DNA of 64,000 bases from Clostridia bacterium (GTDB taxonomy: Bacteria; Bacillota; Clostridia; Christensenellales; Aristaeellaceae): positions 1 through 64,000 of the forward strand of contig JAFRHH010000033.1 in NCBI GenBank assembly GCA_017433405.1. Reading direction: 5' to 3'. Positions 1 to 8,424 of this stretch are shown piece after piece (within the stretch, counting starts at the first letter, position 1; every line of letters starts with the position of its first letter). A model generated the notes under the pieces. It saw only the letters and a list, made by a program, of their open reading frames with translations, was not told the origin of the DNA and did not search any database. A program made the position numbers and the translations under genes.

Positions 1-463
1 CTTCTGATTCGACGCGGGTATCAACCATTGACCCGTCAAACTCAAGATAGAGCACATCGTTTTCACGCCTGCGCCTTCTGCGTCGATCGATCTTCTGGTG
101 CTCTGCAGCTTCTGCTGCTTCGGCGCGTCGGCAATCATCCATATAGACAAGATGGCCAACATAATCGGTGATCCGTTTGACCTGCGCGGGACTGATGGGT
201 GTATGATACTTCTCTTCAATCTCTGCAGCGCTCTTCGGATACGACGTACATCGGATCCCTTCTTTTGCAATTGCAGCCATCATACGATAGGTGGCCTTGA
301 AGGGCGCCTTGTCAATCACCAGTTCCTGGTCAAGCGGATAAATCCCCTTTATGCTCTCGCGGTCATCTCGGCTTTCAGGCACCAGCAGAGTTCTCCACAG
401 CGTCAGCTTTCCGCCAAGAGTCAGGATATCGCGGGGATATAACCCCTTGTTCTTCAACCTCAC
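1..463 (-). CDS. Transposase-like protein, C-terminus beyond the left edge (partial)
   Basis: An open frame reads leftward off the window edge, with about 154 codons visible. A basic run of seven arginines is followed by DVLYLEFDGSMVDTR, which resembles the first catalytic Asp strand of ISLre2/ISKra4-type DDE transposases (family knowledge). Before it lies a helical stretch with PLDQELVID and ISPAQVKRIT that fits their N-terminal DNA-binding part. The proposed GTG start overlaps the TGA of the preceding small ORF, suggesting translational coupling; a TTG six bases downstream is an alternative. The catalytic remainder is outside the window, so function and intactness are inferred. The family assignment could be wrong. 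Confidence 0.5.
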   Translation of the reverse strand, partial: MRLKNKGLYPRDILTLGGKLTLWRTLLVPESRDDRESIKGIYPLDQELVIDKAPFKATYRMMAAIAKEGIRCTSYPKSAAEIEEKYHTPISPAQVKRITDYVGHLVYMDDCRRAEAAEAAEHQKIDRRRRRRRENDVLYLEFDGSMVDTRVESE

Positions 464-720
464 CCCCTTTTCGAGGAACGCGCTTTTTTTGACTCTATCA
501 TCTCGCTTGATTCCATCGCACTGAGGTGCTCTGATATCATTGAAGAATAAATATTTCGGGTTCTATCGTTTAATCCGACTAGACAGTCCTCTACCTTATC
601 GATCAATGTCCTAGGGTCTTCATCCTCTGCATTTTCAACCTTCTCTATAGCTTCGTCTATCAGATCTTTCAGCTCGTAGAGAGTCTCCAGTGTGATGTCT
701 TCTCTCGACTTCTTTGCCAT
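460..720 (-). CDS. Small acidic helical protein, unknown function
   Basis: This 86-residue protein is not recognised. It is rich in Glu, Asp and Lys, predicted helical (LETLYELKDLIDEAIEKVE), with a basic Ser/Arg/Lys tail and no membrane segment. Its stop overlaps the proposed GTG start of the transposase-like frame, so the two are probably co-translated. This suggests an accessory ORF of the same element, an inference from position only. The Shine-Dalgarno before the ATG is weak. Confidence 0.55.
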   Translation of the reverse strand: MAKKSREDITLETLYELKDLIDEAIEKVENAEDEDPRTLIDKVEDCLVGLNDRTRNIYSSMISEHLSAMESSEMIESKKARSSKRG

Positions 721-804
721 AATCTCATCTTCACCCTCTATGGAGGATGCCTCCTGATGAGAATATACAACATAAAGTGGTTTTAGTCAAATTACCCTAA
801 AAAT

Positions 805-1548
805 TTATGTGCACCCTTCAATTACTGTCTTGCTGACCCCCGTCAGCCTGGAAAGCTGCCGGATCGAGATGCCTGAATCCATTCCCTTTCGCAGCGCCCG
901 GTCCCTCTTTGTTTCCGGCCAGCCTCCGATTTCCTGTACAGTCTCGCACCCGGCTGCTTTGCACAGACGCCCGATCGCCTCCGTATCCGATATTCTTCTT
1001 GGGCCTTCGTCCTCAAGATGCCCATTCTGGCACGGCTGTTCCATAAACGCTTTGAGCTCCTCCTGGGTCAGATGGGTATACTCCCCAACATCATTCAGAA
1101 AGCCTTTTTCATCCTTGATTCCGCCACACCCCAGCCAGCGGTAATCCCAGGGGGATTTCATCAGCCCGGCTTTCATCTGGTTCTGAACAATATACCTCAG
1201 CACGTCCAGAAAATAGGCATCCGTGTCAACACCCTCGCTGCGAAACCGACCCTGAAGCAGATGACCCAGAAGCTCGTACTTCTGATTATAGTAATAGACA
1301 TAGGAAACGCAGGTTCGCTTCATAAACTGGGCCAGCGGCTCCCGCCCTTCCCGGATGAGCAGATGAACATGATTGCCCATCAGACAATACGCATAAATGG
1401 AGCACCCCGTTTTCTCCCTGGCCTGGACCATGCTGTAGAGAAATGTGCTGCGGTCTTCGTCGTCCGAAAAAATGATCCGCCGGTCAACGCCTCTGATCAT
1501 CACGTGATAGATGCCGCTTGCCGATCGTTCGCGCGCTGTTCTGCCCAT
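805..1548 (-). CDS. REP-associated tyrosine transposase (Y1/HUH family)
   Basis: The 247-residue protein belongs to the Y1 transposase (TnpA-REP, RAYT) family, which nicks single-stranded DNA at repeat hairpins. The HUH motif is H60-V61-H62 within MGNHVHLLI; nucleophile candidates are the tyrosines in AYFLDVLRYI (about 112-119). The C-terminus (SIRQLSRLTGVSKTVIEG) is a helix-turn-helix-like tail common in this group. The start has a strong Shine-Dalgarno (GGAGGTGAAAAGGA). The frame is intact and full length. No terminal inverted repeats of an insertion sequence flank it, as expected for a RAYT, while many short palindromic repeats are scattered through the window. That it mobilises those repeats is an inference. 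Confidence 0.9.
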   Translation of the reverse strand: MGRTARERSASGIYHVMIRGVDRRIIFSDDEDRSTFLYSMVQAREKTGCSIYAYCLMGNHVHLLIREGREPLAQFMKRTCVSYVYYYNQKYELLGHLLQGRFRSEGVDTDAYFLDVLRYIVQNQMKAGLMKSPWDYRWLGCGGIKDEKGFLNDVGEYTHLTQEELKAFMEQPCQNGHLEDEGPRRISDTEAIGRLCKAAGCETVQEIGGWPETKRDRALRKGMDSGISIRQLSRLTGVSKTVIEGCT

Positions 1549-1570
1549 TCCTTTTCACCTCCGGTATACA

Positions 1571-1645
1571 GTTCGTTAAGGAAATTCAGTTCGTTAAGGA
1601 AGTTCTGTTCATTAATGAAGTTCAGTTCGTTAAGGAAGTTCATTC
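1571..1645. repeat. Four-unit 18-bp tandem repeat
   Basis: Four direct copies of an 18-base unit close to CAGTTCGTTAAGGAAGTT lie head to tail just upstream of the REP-type transposase start. The third copy differs at several positions (CTGTTCATTAATGAAGTT). The unit length is a multiple of three, so one frame stays open through it. No role is evident; it could be a regulatory array or slippage product. Confidence 0.85.
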
Positions 1646-1700
1646 AGGCCTGAGATAAAGGAAGCAGCCTCTCCATCAGGCTTTTCAGGAAGACGCTTCC

Positions 1701-1793
1701 CCTCTGTGAACGACAGTTCACGTCCGCCATTCTGTCCGGATGGCAATTTTGTTGCCGCTCCCGATGATGTGTTTGCGGACAAAATCTGTCTCT
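1701..1793 (-). repeat. Family A repeat, copy 1
   Basis: A complete but diverged copy of the window's main dispersed repeat, read on the minus strand. It keeps the GTGAAC/GTTCAC hairpin and terminal AGAGG, but the central loop is altered. It lies about 150 bp before the REP-type transposase, separated by the 18-bp tandem array, so it does not directly supply a ribosome-binding site here. Confidence 0.8.
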
Positions 1794-1846
1794 AAATGCT
1801 GTTCAGTGAGGTAAAGAAGCCTTCTCGGTCTGTGAAAGCTCTCGGT

Positions 1847-1876
1847 AAGACAGAAGATACGTCCACGCGTCTTTCG
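1847..1876 (-). repeat. Family B repeat, single unit
   Basis: AAGACA followed by GATACGTCC and a closing GTCTTT matches the short palindromic family B. It sits in the 490-bp gap between the REP-type transposase and the Rpn gene. Confidence 0.65.
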
Positions 1877-1984
1877 TTTGGTTTGTTCCGGTTTCTTTGT
1901 TCGGTGGAATTGTATCATATCAGGCTCTTGTGCTGCAAGGGCTGATGAAGCTCTTTCATCAGCCTGCCTCCCCCTGTCTTCATC

Positions 1985-2013
1985 TTGCTCCTCTATCTGA
2001 ACTGTGTTAAAAT
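1985..2013 (+). promoter_or_regulatory. Promoter of the Rpn-family gene
   Basis: TTGCTC (1985-1990) and TAAAAT (2008-2013) are separated by 17 bases and lie 26 bases before the ATG, with an AGGGGAG ribosome-binding site between. The match to sigma-A consensus is moderate. Confidence 0.5.
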
Positions 2014-2038
2014 GATGATGCCAGGGGAGTGATGCGAA

Positions 2039-2965
2039 ATGCCCAAAGCACAGGAAGAATATAAGGATCGGCTGTTCTGTTTCATTTTCGGCAGCGACGC
2101 CCATAAAGACTGGACCCTGAGCCTGTATAACGCGGTGAACGGTTCCTCCTATACAGATCCTGAAGCAATCACCATTGCGACGCTGACCCAGGTGGTCTAT
2201 CTCGGGATGCACAACGATGTGGCGTTTTTGATCAAAGATGAAGTCAGTCTCTATGAGCAGCAGAGCACCTTCAATCCAAACATGCCCCTTCGCCTCATGC
2301 AGTATACCAGCAATATCTACGAAAAGCTGATCACTCTGCAGAAGCGAAACAAATATGGCAAGACCCTGATTCCACTGCCTGTGCCGAAATTAGTCGTATT
2401 TTATAACGGGGTAAGCAATGCCCCGGATGAGCAGATTCTGCGGCTGTCGGATGCTTTCCCTGCGGAGCGCCGGGATGAATCAGATATTGAAGTTCGTGTC
2501 CGAATGATCAACATTAATCAGGGCAGAAGCATAAACATGCTTCGGGCCTGCAAGCCACTGGAAGAATACACCTGGACGGTAGAAACCATCCGGAAGTTTG
2601 AAAAGGAGATGGAGCTGACCGCAGCGATCGATAAAGCGCTGGATGAAATGCCGGATGATTATGTCATCAAGCCGTATCTGGAAGCCAACCGGAAGGAGGT
2701 TAAAACCATGCTTCTGACAGAATATAACGAGCGGGAAACGATGGAACTCTTTAAAGAAGAAGGCCGCGCGGAAGGCCGTGCGGAAGGCCGCGAAGAAGGA
2801 ATGGATGCGAAAAACATCTCAAACTTAAAAACGGTCATGAGAAAAATGAAGGTCTCCGCCCGAAAAGCTATGGACTTCCTGGATATCTCCCCCGAAGATC
2901 AGAAAAAATACGCGCCGCTGTTGAAAGAAGCATCCGAAGAAGTGCCTTCTGCGGTACAAAACTAA
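2039..2965 (+). CDS. Rpn family PD-(D/E)XK nuclease / putative transposase
   Basis: This 308-residue protein resembles the Rpn (recombination-promoting nuclease, PDDEXK_2) family common in gut Clostridia. Seen are the opening KDRLFCFIFG, a central strand pair around KLVVFYNG, and a C-terminal repeat of GRAEGRAEGREEG before a helical tail; the Gly-Arg-Glu repeat is typical of this family. Family members cut DNA and promote RecA-independent transfer, and copy number often varies within genomes. It stands alone with its own promoter. A family B repeat follows the stop. Nuclease activity here is inferred from family membership. Confidence 0.8.
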   Translation: MPKAQEEYKDRLFCFIFGSDAHKDWTLSLYNAVNGSSYTDPEAITIATLTQVVYLGMHNDVAFLIKDEVSLYEQQSTFNPNMPLRLMQYTSNIYEKLITLQKRNKYGKTLIPLPVPKLVVFYNGVSNAPDEQILRLSDAFPAERRDESDIEVRVRMININQGRSINMLRACKPLEEYTWTVETIRKFEKEMELTAAIDKALDEMPDDYVIKPYLEANRKEVKTMLLTEYNERETMELFKEEGRAEGRAEGREEGMDAKNISNLKTVMRKMKVSARKAMDFLDISPEDQKKYAPLLKEASEEVPSAVQN

Positions 2966-2980
2966 TATACAGAAGCCGTC

Positions 2981-3035
2981 CCAGCAAGACGAAAGATACG
3001 TCCCCGTGTCTTCCGTCCCCGTGTCTTCTTGACAT
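2981..3035. repeat. Family B repeat directly after the Rpn gene
   Basis: AAGACGAAAGATACGTCCCCGTGTCTT followed by a second CGTCCCCGTGTCTT tail. It begins 16 bases after the Rpn stop codon. The AAGAC/GTCTT ends can pair, so it may also act as a weak 3'-end hairpin. Confidence 0.75.
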
Positions 3036-3145
3036 AACGTCTAAGCCTGCGGCAGAAGAAGGGGCCAATCCATCTACGCCACGGGCTTTCTTCACTTTCC
3101 GGGAGCTTGAAGCTCCTGAAGAGAAGAATACCATAATAGCGTAAC

Positions 3146-3222
3146 GAAAAAACAGCCCTCGGGTTATGAGGACAGTTAGGCGATTAGCTCCGCGCTTTCG
3201 CGGTTTGGTTCAAATAAACCAA
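3146..3222 (+). repeat. Family D repeat, copy 1
   Basis: A run of A, then ACAGCCCTC...GAGGACAGT hairpin, then AGCTCCGCGCTTTCGCGG and TTCAAATAA. A second copy of this arrangement is at 29493-29571. The rest of the 370-bp gap (2966-3335) holds the family B repeat and no recognisable gene. Confidence 0.55.
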
Positions 3223-3335
3223 AAAACAGATGAACTGTTCGCCTATTCGCGGAAAGTCCATCATCCGAGGTGAAAAGGAACTTCCCGTGTTCACACGGAG
3301 GTTGCTTGATAATATGATTCAAGGAGGTATCCTTG

Positions 3336-4205
3336 ATGAAGAAACTGTTTTCTGTGATCCTGGCCACAATCCTGGTGTTCGGCGCCGCCGCGTCCGTGTC
3401 AGAAGCCCCGGCAGCCGAGCGTGTATATGTCCGCGGGGAGATCCAGGAAGCCCTGGACATGACAGAGGAACAGCTTGCGGCCCTCATGAATGAGGGGCTT
3501 CAGAACGGACGGAACCTGAAACTCTATGACATGCCGGCCCATCCGGTGTTGATTCCCCCGGCGGATGAAAACTTTCGGCTGGAAACCCGGTTCTTTGGCA
3601 GCCTGAACGAAATGCTCCTGGCGCTGGACGCGGGCCTGATCGACGGAGCGTGCATACCTGAGTTTACGGGAAAGTATTTCCTGGCCCGCAAAGCGGATCT
3701 CAGGGCTGGCATGTTCGAGTTCAGCAATGTGAAGGAAAAATACTACCTGGGGTTTTATAACAATGCGGAGCTGCGGGATCAGGTAAACGAAGCCCTGGCG
3801 GCGATGAAAGAGGACGGAACCCTTTACGCGCTACGGGAAAAGTACATGACCGACTTTTCGGAAGACCCCAGCCCGGTGAAGTTTGAGACGTTTGAGGAAG
3901 GGAAGACCATTCGTGTCGCCGTGACGGGAGACCTGCCGCCGATGGACTATACCGCGGCGGACGGATCACCTGCGGGCTTCAATACCGCGCTGCTTTCGGA
4001 GCTGGGAAAGCGGATGAAGGTCAATATCAAGATTACCAATATCGAATCTTCGGCGCGTACCCTGGCCCTGACCTCCGGGACGGTGGATGTCATCTTCTGG
4101 TATCTGTATGGGGATAACTATGCTGTGACCGACAGAGCCGACGGCATCCAGCTTTCGGAACCTTATTACGCGCTGGACAACTGGTTTTACATTGAGAAAA
4201 AGTAA
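3336..4205 (+). CDS. Orphan extracellular solute-binding protein (family 3-like)
   Basis: The 289-residue protein starts with a signal peptide (MKKLFSVILATILVFGAAASVSEAPA; no lipobox Cys), so it is probably exported. Residues about 175-289 match the periplasmic amino-acid-binding (SBP family 3) fold: an IRVAVTGDLPPMDYTA opening, PAGFNTALLSELGKRM and a final SEPYYALDNWFYIEK. The first half looks like the C-terminal lobe of the same fold (YYLGFYNNAELRDQVNEALAAMKEDGT), so the gene may be a tandem or permuted partial. No permease or ATPase gene is beside it. Start choice: ATG with AAGGAGGT eight bases upstream. The ligand cannot be read from sequence. Confidence 0.75.
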   Translation: MKKLFSVILATILVFGAAASVSEAPAAERVYVRGEIQEALDMTEEQLAALMNEGLQNGRNLKLYDMPAHPVLIPPADENFRLETRFFGSLNEMLLALDAGLIDGACIPEFTGKYFLARKADLRAGMFEFSNVKEKYYLGFYNNAELRDQVNEALAAMKEDGTLYALREKYMTDFSEDPSPVKFETFEEGKTIRVAVTGDLPPMDYTAADGSPAGFNTALLSELGKRMKVNIKITNIESSARTLALTSGTVDVIFWYLYGDNYAVTDRADGIQLSEPYYALDNWFYIEKK

Positions 4206-4250
4206 ACGGTAATCTGCTCTTTCCTCTTAGAAGTTGCCGAAGGCAAAGCT

Positions 4251-4314
4251 CTTAAGTGAATGTATATGCCGCGGGTGGGACTATGGTCTGGGAAGCGATT
4301 CCGTTCGCGAGTAT
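4251..4314 (+). repeat. Family C repeat, copy 1
   Basis: GTGAATGTATATGCCGCGG, a variable middle, then ATTCCGTTCGCGAGTATAAA. The same arrangement occurs in opposite orientation at 16041-16110 and partly at 27143-27168. Confidence 0.6.
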
Positions 4315-4331
4315 AAAGAAATTTACGGAAG

Positions 4332-4376
4332 CCGTCCCGGCAAGACAGAAGATACGTCCCCGCGTCTTTTTTCCCT
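4332..4376. repeat. Family B repeat after the GH2 gene
   Basis: GGCAAGACAGAAGATACGTCCCCGCGTCTTTT lies a few bases beyond the minus-strand GH2 stop codon, the usual 3'-end position for this family. Confidence 0.7.
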
Positions 4377-4381
4377 GTTTT

Positions 4382-6892
4382 TTATTTTACAGTCAACCTA
4401 ATCTCCGCCGGGTCGAAGCCCTCCGCCCGAACTGTCAGGCTGGCTTCACCGGTCTCGTATCCCGCCCGGAGCACCGCCAGGGCGCTGCCCTGGAAGGCGC
4501 TAAACTGTCCGCGGGTATAGTTCTCTTCCGTAATCGGATTTCCGGAACCAAAGCCCAGCAGTTCCGCGGCGCCGGAAGCCTCCGCCCGCATCGCCGGGCC
4601 AGCGTCGGGGGCGATCCGGCCCTCGCCGTCGGTCACCTCGACCCGCACGTAGCACAGCGACATGCCATCCGCCCGCATCTCCGTCGTTTCGGGGATCAGG
4701 TGGATTTTTTTCGCCGTCCCCGCGGTCTCCAGGGCGCTCCGGGAAACCTCCCGGCCGCCGGTATAGCCGACCGCCTCCACCCGTCCGGGCGTGTACACCG
4801 TCCGGAAGCGGAAGGTATGGGGCATGCCGTGAACCTCCGCCTCCCCGGCCTTCAGCCGGCCGCAGGACTTTCCGTTCACGATCAGCTCCGCCTCCTCCGC
4901 CAGGGTGAAGACCAGCAGATCCACCGGCTTCCCTTCCCGGCCGGGCCAGTTCCAGCAGGCCTGTACCCCCGGGAACCCCCAGTTGGAAATGACTTCCGTT
5001 TTGTCCGCGTGATCCGGATCGTAGGAGAAGACCGCTGTTTCCCCGCTGCCCCAGATGATCCGGCGATAGACGCCCTGGGGCAGGATCCGCCCGGTGATAT
5101 CGAAATCCGCGTCGTTGGCGGTCCGCCAGGGGAAAGGCGAGCCCCCGACCAGATACGATTTCCCGTCCGGAATCGAAGGGTTATCCGGATCGAAGAAGAC
5201 CGCCTTGCCGATGCCGGCCTCCCCGATGTAGTCCCAGGCCGTCCAGGTGAAATCGCCGATGATCCAGGAGGTCCGCTCGATGACCGGCCAGTGGATCCCG
5301 ATCTCCTTCGGGAAGTTTTCCGATCCGAGGATCACCCGCTCCGGGAAGAGGGCATGATCCGTCTCGTACCGATCCTCCAGATAGTTATAACCGACGATAT
5401 CCAGCCCGTTGACGAAGGCCTCCGTGGCCTGCTCCCAGGTCAGATCCTCCTTCCCCAAGTCCGCGTTCTGCATCACCGTATCCGATGCCGACTCCCACTT
5501 TGCCATCATCTCCCGGAGCATGTCGTCGTCCAGTCCGTTCCAGAAGGAACAGACCGCATTGGACACCGGCCGGCTGGGATCCAGCCGCCGGATCGCCTCC
5601 GCCAGCCGGTTCGCCAGGGTATAGCCCTTCCCCAGCCCGGCCCGCTCGGTAATCTCATTGCCGGTGGACCAGAGGATGACGCTGGGATGGCAGCGGTCCC
5701 GTCGGATAAAATCCGCCAGGTCCCTCTCCCAGTCCGTTTCGAAGAACTGATTATAATCCCCGGGCTGCTTGCCCATGCCCCACGCGTCAAAGGCCTCGTC
5801 GAAAACATAGACGCCGAGCCGGTCGCAGGCCTCGATCAGGGCCACGGAGGGCGGGTTGTGGGTCGTCCGGATCGCGTTAAAGCCCGCCTCCTTAAGCTTC
5901 CGGAGCTTCCGGGCCTCCGCGTCGTAAAGGCTGACAGCGCCGATCACGCCGTTGTCGTGATGCAGGCATCCGCCCCGCAGCTTGACGCTCTTCCCGTTGA
6001 TCCTCAGTCCGTGGCGGACGTCCGCCTCCACCGTCCGGATGCCAAAGAGCACCTCTTCTGCGTCCTCGGTGGGATGGGCCTCCGGCACGATATGGGTCTT
6101 GAAGGTTCCCACGTCCCGCACCGTCACCCGCAGCCGGTAAAGCGCCGGCGTTTCCGCGCTCCAGAGCGCCGGCTGATCCACCGTCAGGGTCATCCGGGCT
6201 GTCGCCTCCGAAAGGGGCTCCACCCGGGTCAGGGTCTTCCGGGCGATAACTTCCTTTCCGTCCGCCTCCCGGATCAGCGCGAAGGTCACCTCCGCCATGC
6301 GGTTCTCCGCCCGCTCGTTCCGGACCTCCGCCGCCGCCTGGAGGAAGGCCGTCTCCGCCGCCCCCTGCTCCGTATATTCGATCTTCCGGGTCCAGGCGCT
6401 GATGCCCCCGAAGGCCAAGCGCAGCTTCGGCGCCCGCCCCAGGGTCACGCCCCGGAACAGGCCGGCGCCGGAATACCAGCGGGAATTCGGCTGCATGCTG
6501 GGATTCACGGTAATCAGGATGCGGTTTTTCTTTCCCGGGTAAACCAGCTCGGTCAGGTCGACCTCGAAGGGGCTGTAGCCGTAATGATGAAGGGCGGCCT
6601 TGTTCCCGTTAACCTCGACGGTCGCGTTCATCATCGCGCCGTCCACCCGCAGCAGGATCCGGTCCTCCGCCCATTCCGCCGGAATCTCAACCTCCCGGGC
6701 ATACCAGGCCGGCCCCGCGCTGTAATAGCCGCCGGCGTTTCCCGCCGGCGCCCCGGGGAAGACGTCGCTCTCGATCATATAATCATGGGGCAGGTTCACC
6801 TTCCGATCCCCGAAAAGCCCCTTCGCCCCGTCCCCGGGGGAAAGGGTTCCCAGCCCAAAATACCATCCCTGATTCAGACTGATCCCCTTCAT
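4382..6892 (-). CDS. Glycoside hydrolase family 2 (beta-galactosidase-like)
   Basis: An 836-residue cytoplasmic-type GH2 enzyme that would release beta-linked sugars. The order is a sugar-binding jelly roll (NLPHDYMIESDVF near residue 33), an immunoglobulin-like domain, the TIM barrel with RTTHNPPS, the acid/base Glu in GNEI (about 412) and the nucleophile Glu in GSEN (about 522), then C-terminal domains including a DUF4982-like part. No signal peptide is present, so it probably acts on imported oligosaccharides. The start at 6892 is chosen because the family A repeat ends in AGGAGGAAAGAG just before this ATG. Exact substrate (galactoside, glucuronide or other) is uncertain. Confidence 0.9.
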   Translation of the reverse strand: MKGISLNQGWYFGLGTLSPGDGAKGLFGDRKVNLPHDYMIESDVFPGAPAGNAGGYYSAGPAWYAREVEIPAEWAEDRILLRVDGAMMNATVEVNGNKAALHHYGYSPFEVDLTELVYPGKKNRILITVNPSMQPNSRWYSGAGLFRGVTLGRAPKLRLAFGGISAWTRKIEYTEQGAAETAFLQAAAEVRNERAENRMAEVTFALIREADGKEVIARKTLTRVEPLSEATARMTLTVDQPALWSAETPALYRLRVTVRDVGTFKTHIVPEAHPTEDAEEVLFGIRTVEADVRHGLRINGKSVKLRGGCLHHDNGVIGAVSLYDAEARKLRKLKEAGFNAIRTTHNPPSVALIEACDRLGVYVFDEAFDAWGMGKQPGDYNQFFETDWERDLADFIRRDRCHPSVILWSTGNEITERAGLGKGYTLANRLAEAIRRLDPSRPVSNAVCSFWNGLDDDMLREMMAKWESASDTVMQNADLGKEDLTWEQATEAFVNGLDIVGYNYLEDRYETDHALFPERVILGSENFPKEIGIHWPVIERTSWIIGDFTWTAWDYIGEAGIGKAVFFDPDNPSIPDGKSYLVGGSPFPWRTANDADFDITGRILPQGVYRRIIWGSGETAVFSYDPDHADKTEVISNWGFPGVQACWNWPGREGKPVDLLVFTLAEEAELIVNGKSCGRLKAGEAEVHGMPHTFRFRTVYTPGRVEAVGYTGGREVSRSALETAGTAKKIHLIPETTEMRADGMSLCYVRVEVTDGEGRIAPDAGPAMRAEASGAAELLGFGSGNPITEENYTRGQFSAFQGSALAVLRAGYETGEASLTVRAEGFDPAEIRLTVK

Positions 6893-6900
6893 TTTCTCTT

Positions 6901-6997
6901 TCCTCCTCTGTGAACGGCAGTTCACGTCCGCTATTCTGTCGGATGCCGATTTTGTAGCCGCTCACGCTAACGCGATTCGAGGACAAAATCAGTCTCC
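6901..6997 (-). repeat. Family A repeat, copy 2 (bridges two genes)
   Basis: A full copy fills the whole intergenic space between the upstream aldo/keto reductase and the GH2 gene. Its first bases contain the reductase stop codon, and its last bases (AGAGGAGG) form the ribosome-binding site of GH2. The hairpin GTGAAC-TGCC-GTTCAC lies directly before the Shine-Dalgarno. Confidence 0.9.
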
Positions 6998-7996
6998 CTG
7001 TTCGAGCCATTCCGCGTCCTTGCGGCTCAGGGGATGGGCCGCCGCCCGGAGGTTCATTCTCAGCCGGTCCGGCGACGCCGTGCTGACCACGGCGTAAACA
7101 TCCATCGGGCTCGCGAACACATACCGCATCGCGATCTCCGGAACCGTCATCCCGTCCCGCTCCGCCAGCTGTTCCGCCCGGCGGAGCCGCTCCATGTTCT
7201 CCGGCGCCAGATAGCCCTTCTGAGCATAGGAATCCAGCACCCGCCGGGCACCTTCCTCGTCCCCGGCCCGGAAGCGGCCGCTGAAAAAGCCCCGCCCCAG
7301 GCTGGAATAGGCGATAACCGGCATATGGTGCTCGAGGTACCATTCCCGCGCCTCCCGGTTCTCCGGCCCGGAAATCGTTACACATCCGCCGCCCCAGAGA
7401 TCCCGGACCTGCAGCGCCAGGCCGTAATTGGGGCTGGACCAGGTAAAGCCCTTCAGTCCGTGGGTTTCCGCGTACTGCTTAGCCTCCGCAATCCGCTGAT
7501 GGGTCCAGTTGGACACGCCGAAGGCCCGGACCTTTCCGGCCTCCAGCACCTCGTTCAGGGTTTCGATCGTTTCCCCGACGGGGGTATTCGGATCATCCCG
7601 GTGCAAAAGGTAGATATCCACTGACGGAGTCCGCAGCGCCTCCAGGCTCATGGCCAGCTGCTCAAGGATCACCCCGCGGTTCACCCTGACGACGCCGTCC
7701 CGGATATCCCCGCCCTTGGTCAGCAGGGTGATCCGGTCCCGGCAGCCCCGGCTCTCCATCCATTGGCCCAGGGCGTTCTCCGCCCGGCCGTAGCTGCGGG
7801 CGCAGTCGAAAGCGTTAACCCCCGCCTCCAGCACCCGGTCCAGCAGCTCCGCCGCCTGGGGTTCATCCGTCATGACCGGCGCCATCGCCGTTCCGAAAAA
7901 GATTCTGGAAATGTGCGGCTTTGGGGAATCAGCTTTGATTGCTCCGGGCACTTCCTTTTCCAGGATTCCCGATCCTGTACGATTTACTGTGCTCAT
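6989..7996 (-). CDS. Aldo/keto reductase
   Basis: A 335-residue NAD(P)H-dependent oxidoreductase of the aldo/keto reductase superfamily. The catalytic tetrad is visible: Asp and Tyr in FDCARSYGRAEN, Lys in LTKGG and His in YLLHRDD. The C-terminal NADPH-binding segment (VSTASPDRLRMN) is present. The stop codon lies inside the family A repeat that links it to GH2, so the two are probably one transcript. Carbonyl substrate is not predictable; a sugar-related role is suggested only by the neighbour. Confidence 0.88.
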   Translation of the reverse strand: MSTVNRTGSGILEKEVPGAIKADSPKPHISRIFFGTAMAPVMTDEPQAAELLDRVLEAGVNAFDCARSYGRAENALGQWMESRGCRDRITLLTKGGDIRDGVVRVNRGVILEQLAMSLEALRTPSVDIYLLHRDDPNTPVGETIETLNEVLEAGKVRAFGVSNWTHQRIAEAKQYAETHGLKGFTWSSPNYGLALQVRDLWGGGCVTISGPENREAREWYLEHHMPVIAYSSLGRGFFSGRFRAGDEEGARRVLDSYAQKGYLAPENMERLRRAEQLAERDGMTVPEIAMRYVFASPMDVYAVVSTASPDRLRMNLRAAAHPLSRKDAEWLEQGD

Positions 7997-8030
7997 CGGC
8001 TTTTCACCTCATCGTTTTCTGTCCGCAGAC

Positions 8031-8417
8031 GCGGGGACGTATCTGTTGTCTTGCCAGTCATCAGACAAAGTGACGATTCCGTTGTCTGCCAGACGCAGTG
8101 TCCCTTCTCTTGAATGACCGATCCGTAGAAGCAACTCTGAGAAAAGGGGGACTGTCAGCAGACGCGGGCAGCAGACGCGGGGACGTATCTGTTGTCTTGC
8201 CAGCCCAGACGCGAGGACGCTTCTCTTGTCCGCCAGACACGGGGACGTATCTGTTGTCTTGCCAGTCATCAGACAAAGTGACGATTCCGTTGTCTGCCAG
8301 ACGCAGAGCCCCTTCTCTTGAATGACCGATCCGTAGAAGCAACTCTGAGAAAAGGGGGACTGTCCTTCTGTCTGACCAGTCCGTAGAAGCAACTCAATCA
8401 GACATAAGAACCGTCCC
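8031..8417. repeat. Composite family B array with a duplicated ~133-bp segment
   Basis: The 428-bp gap between the aldo/keto reductase and the serine hydrolase is almost entirely repeat. A segment at about 8031-8158 recurs nearly unchanged at 8229-8364; both contain AGACRCGGGGACGTATC, CATCAGACAAAGTGACG and GATCCGTAGAAGCAACTC. Extra family B units lie between and after (8166-8228, 8365-8417). No gene is supported; frames that stay open here come from the repeats. Confidence 0.85.
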
Positions 8418-8424
8418 CTGTTTT

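Noticed and set aside
1571..1645. CRISPR-like array
   Set aside because: The 18-bp units are directly adjacent without spacers, and no cas gene is present.
4256..6913. Long plus-strand open frame (885 codons) opposite the GH2 gene
   Set aside because: Composition is Pro/Arg/Gly-rich with no recognisable domain; it is the antisense shadow of a well-matched GH2 gene in GC-rich DNA.
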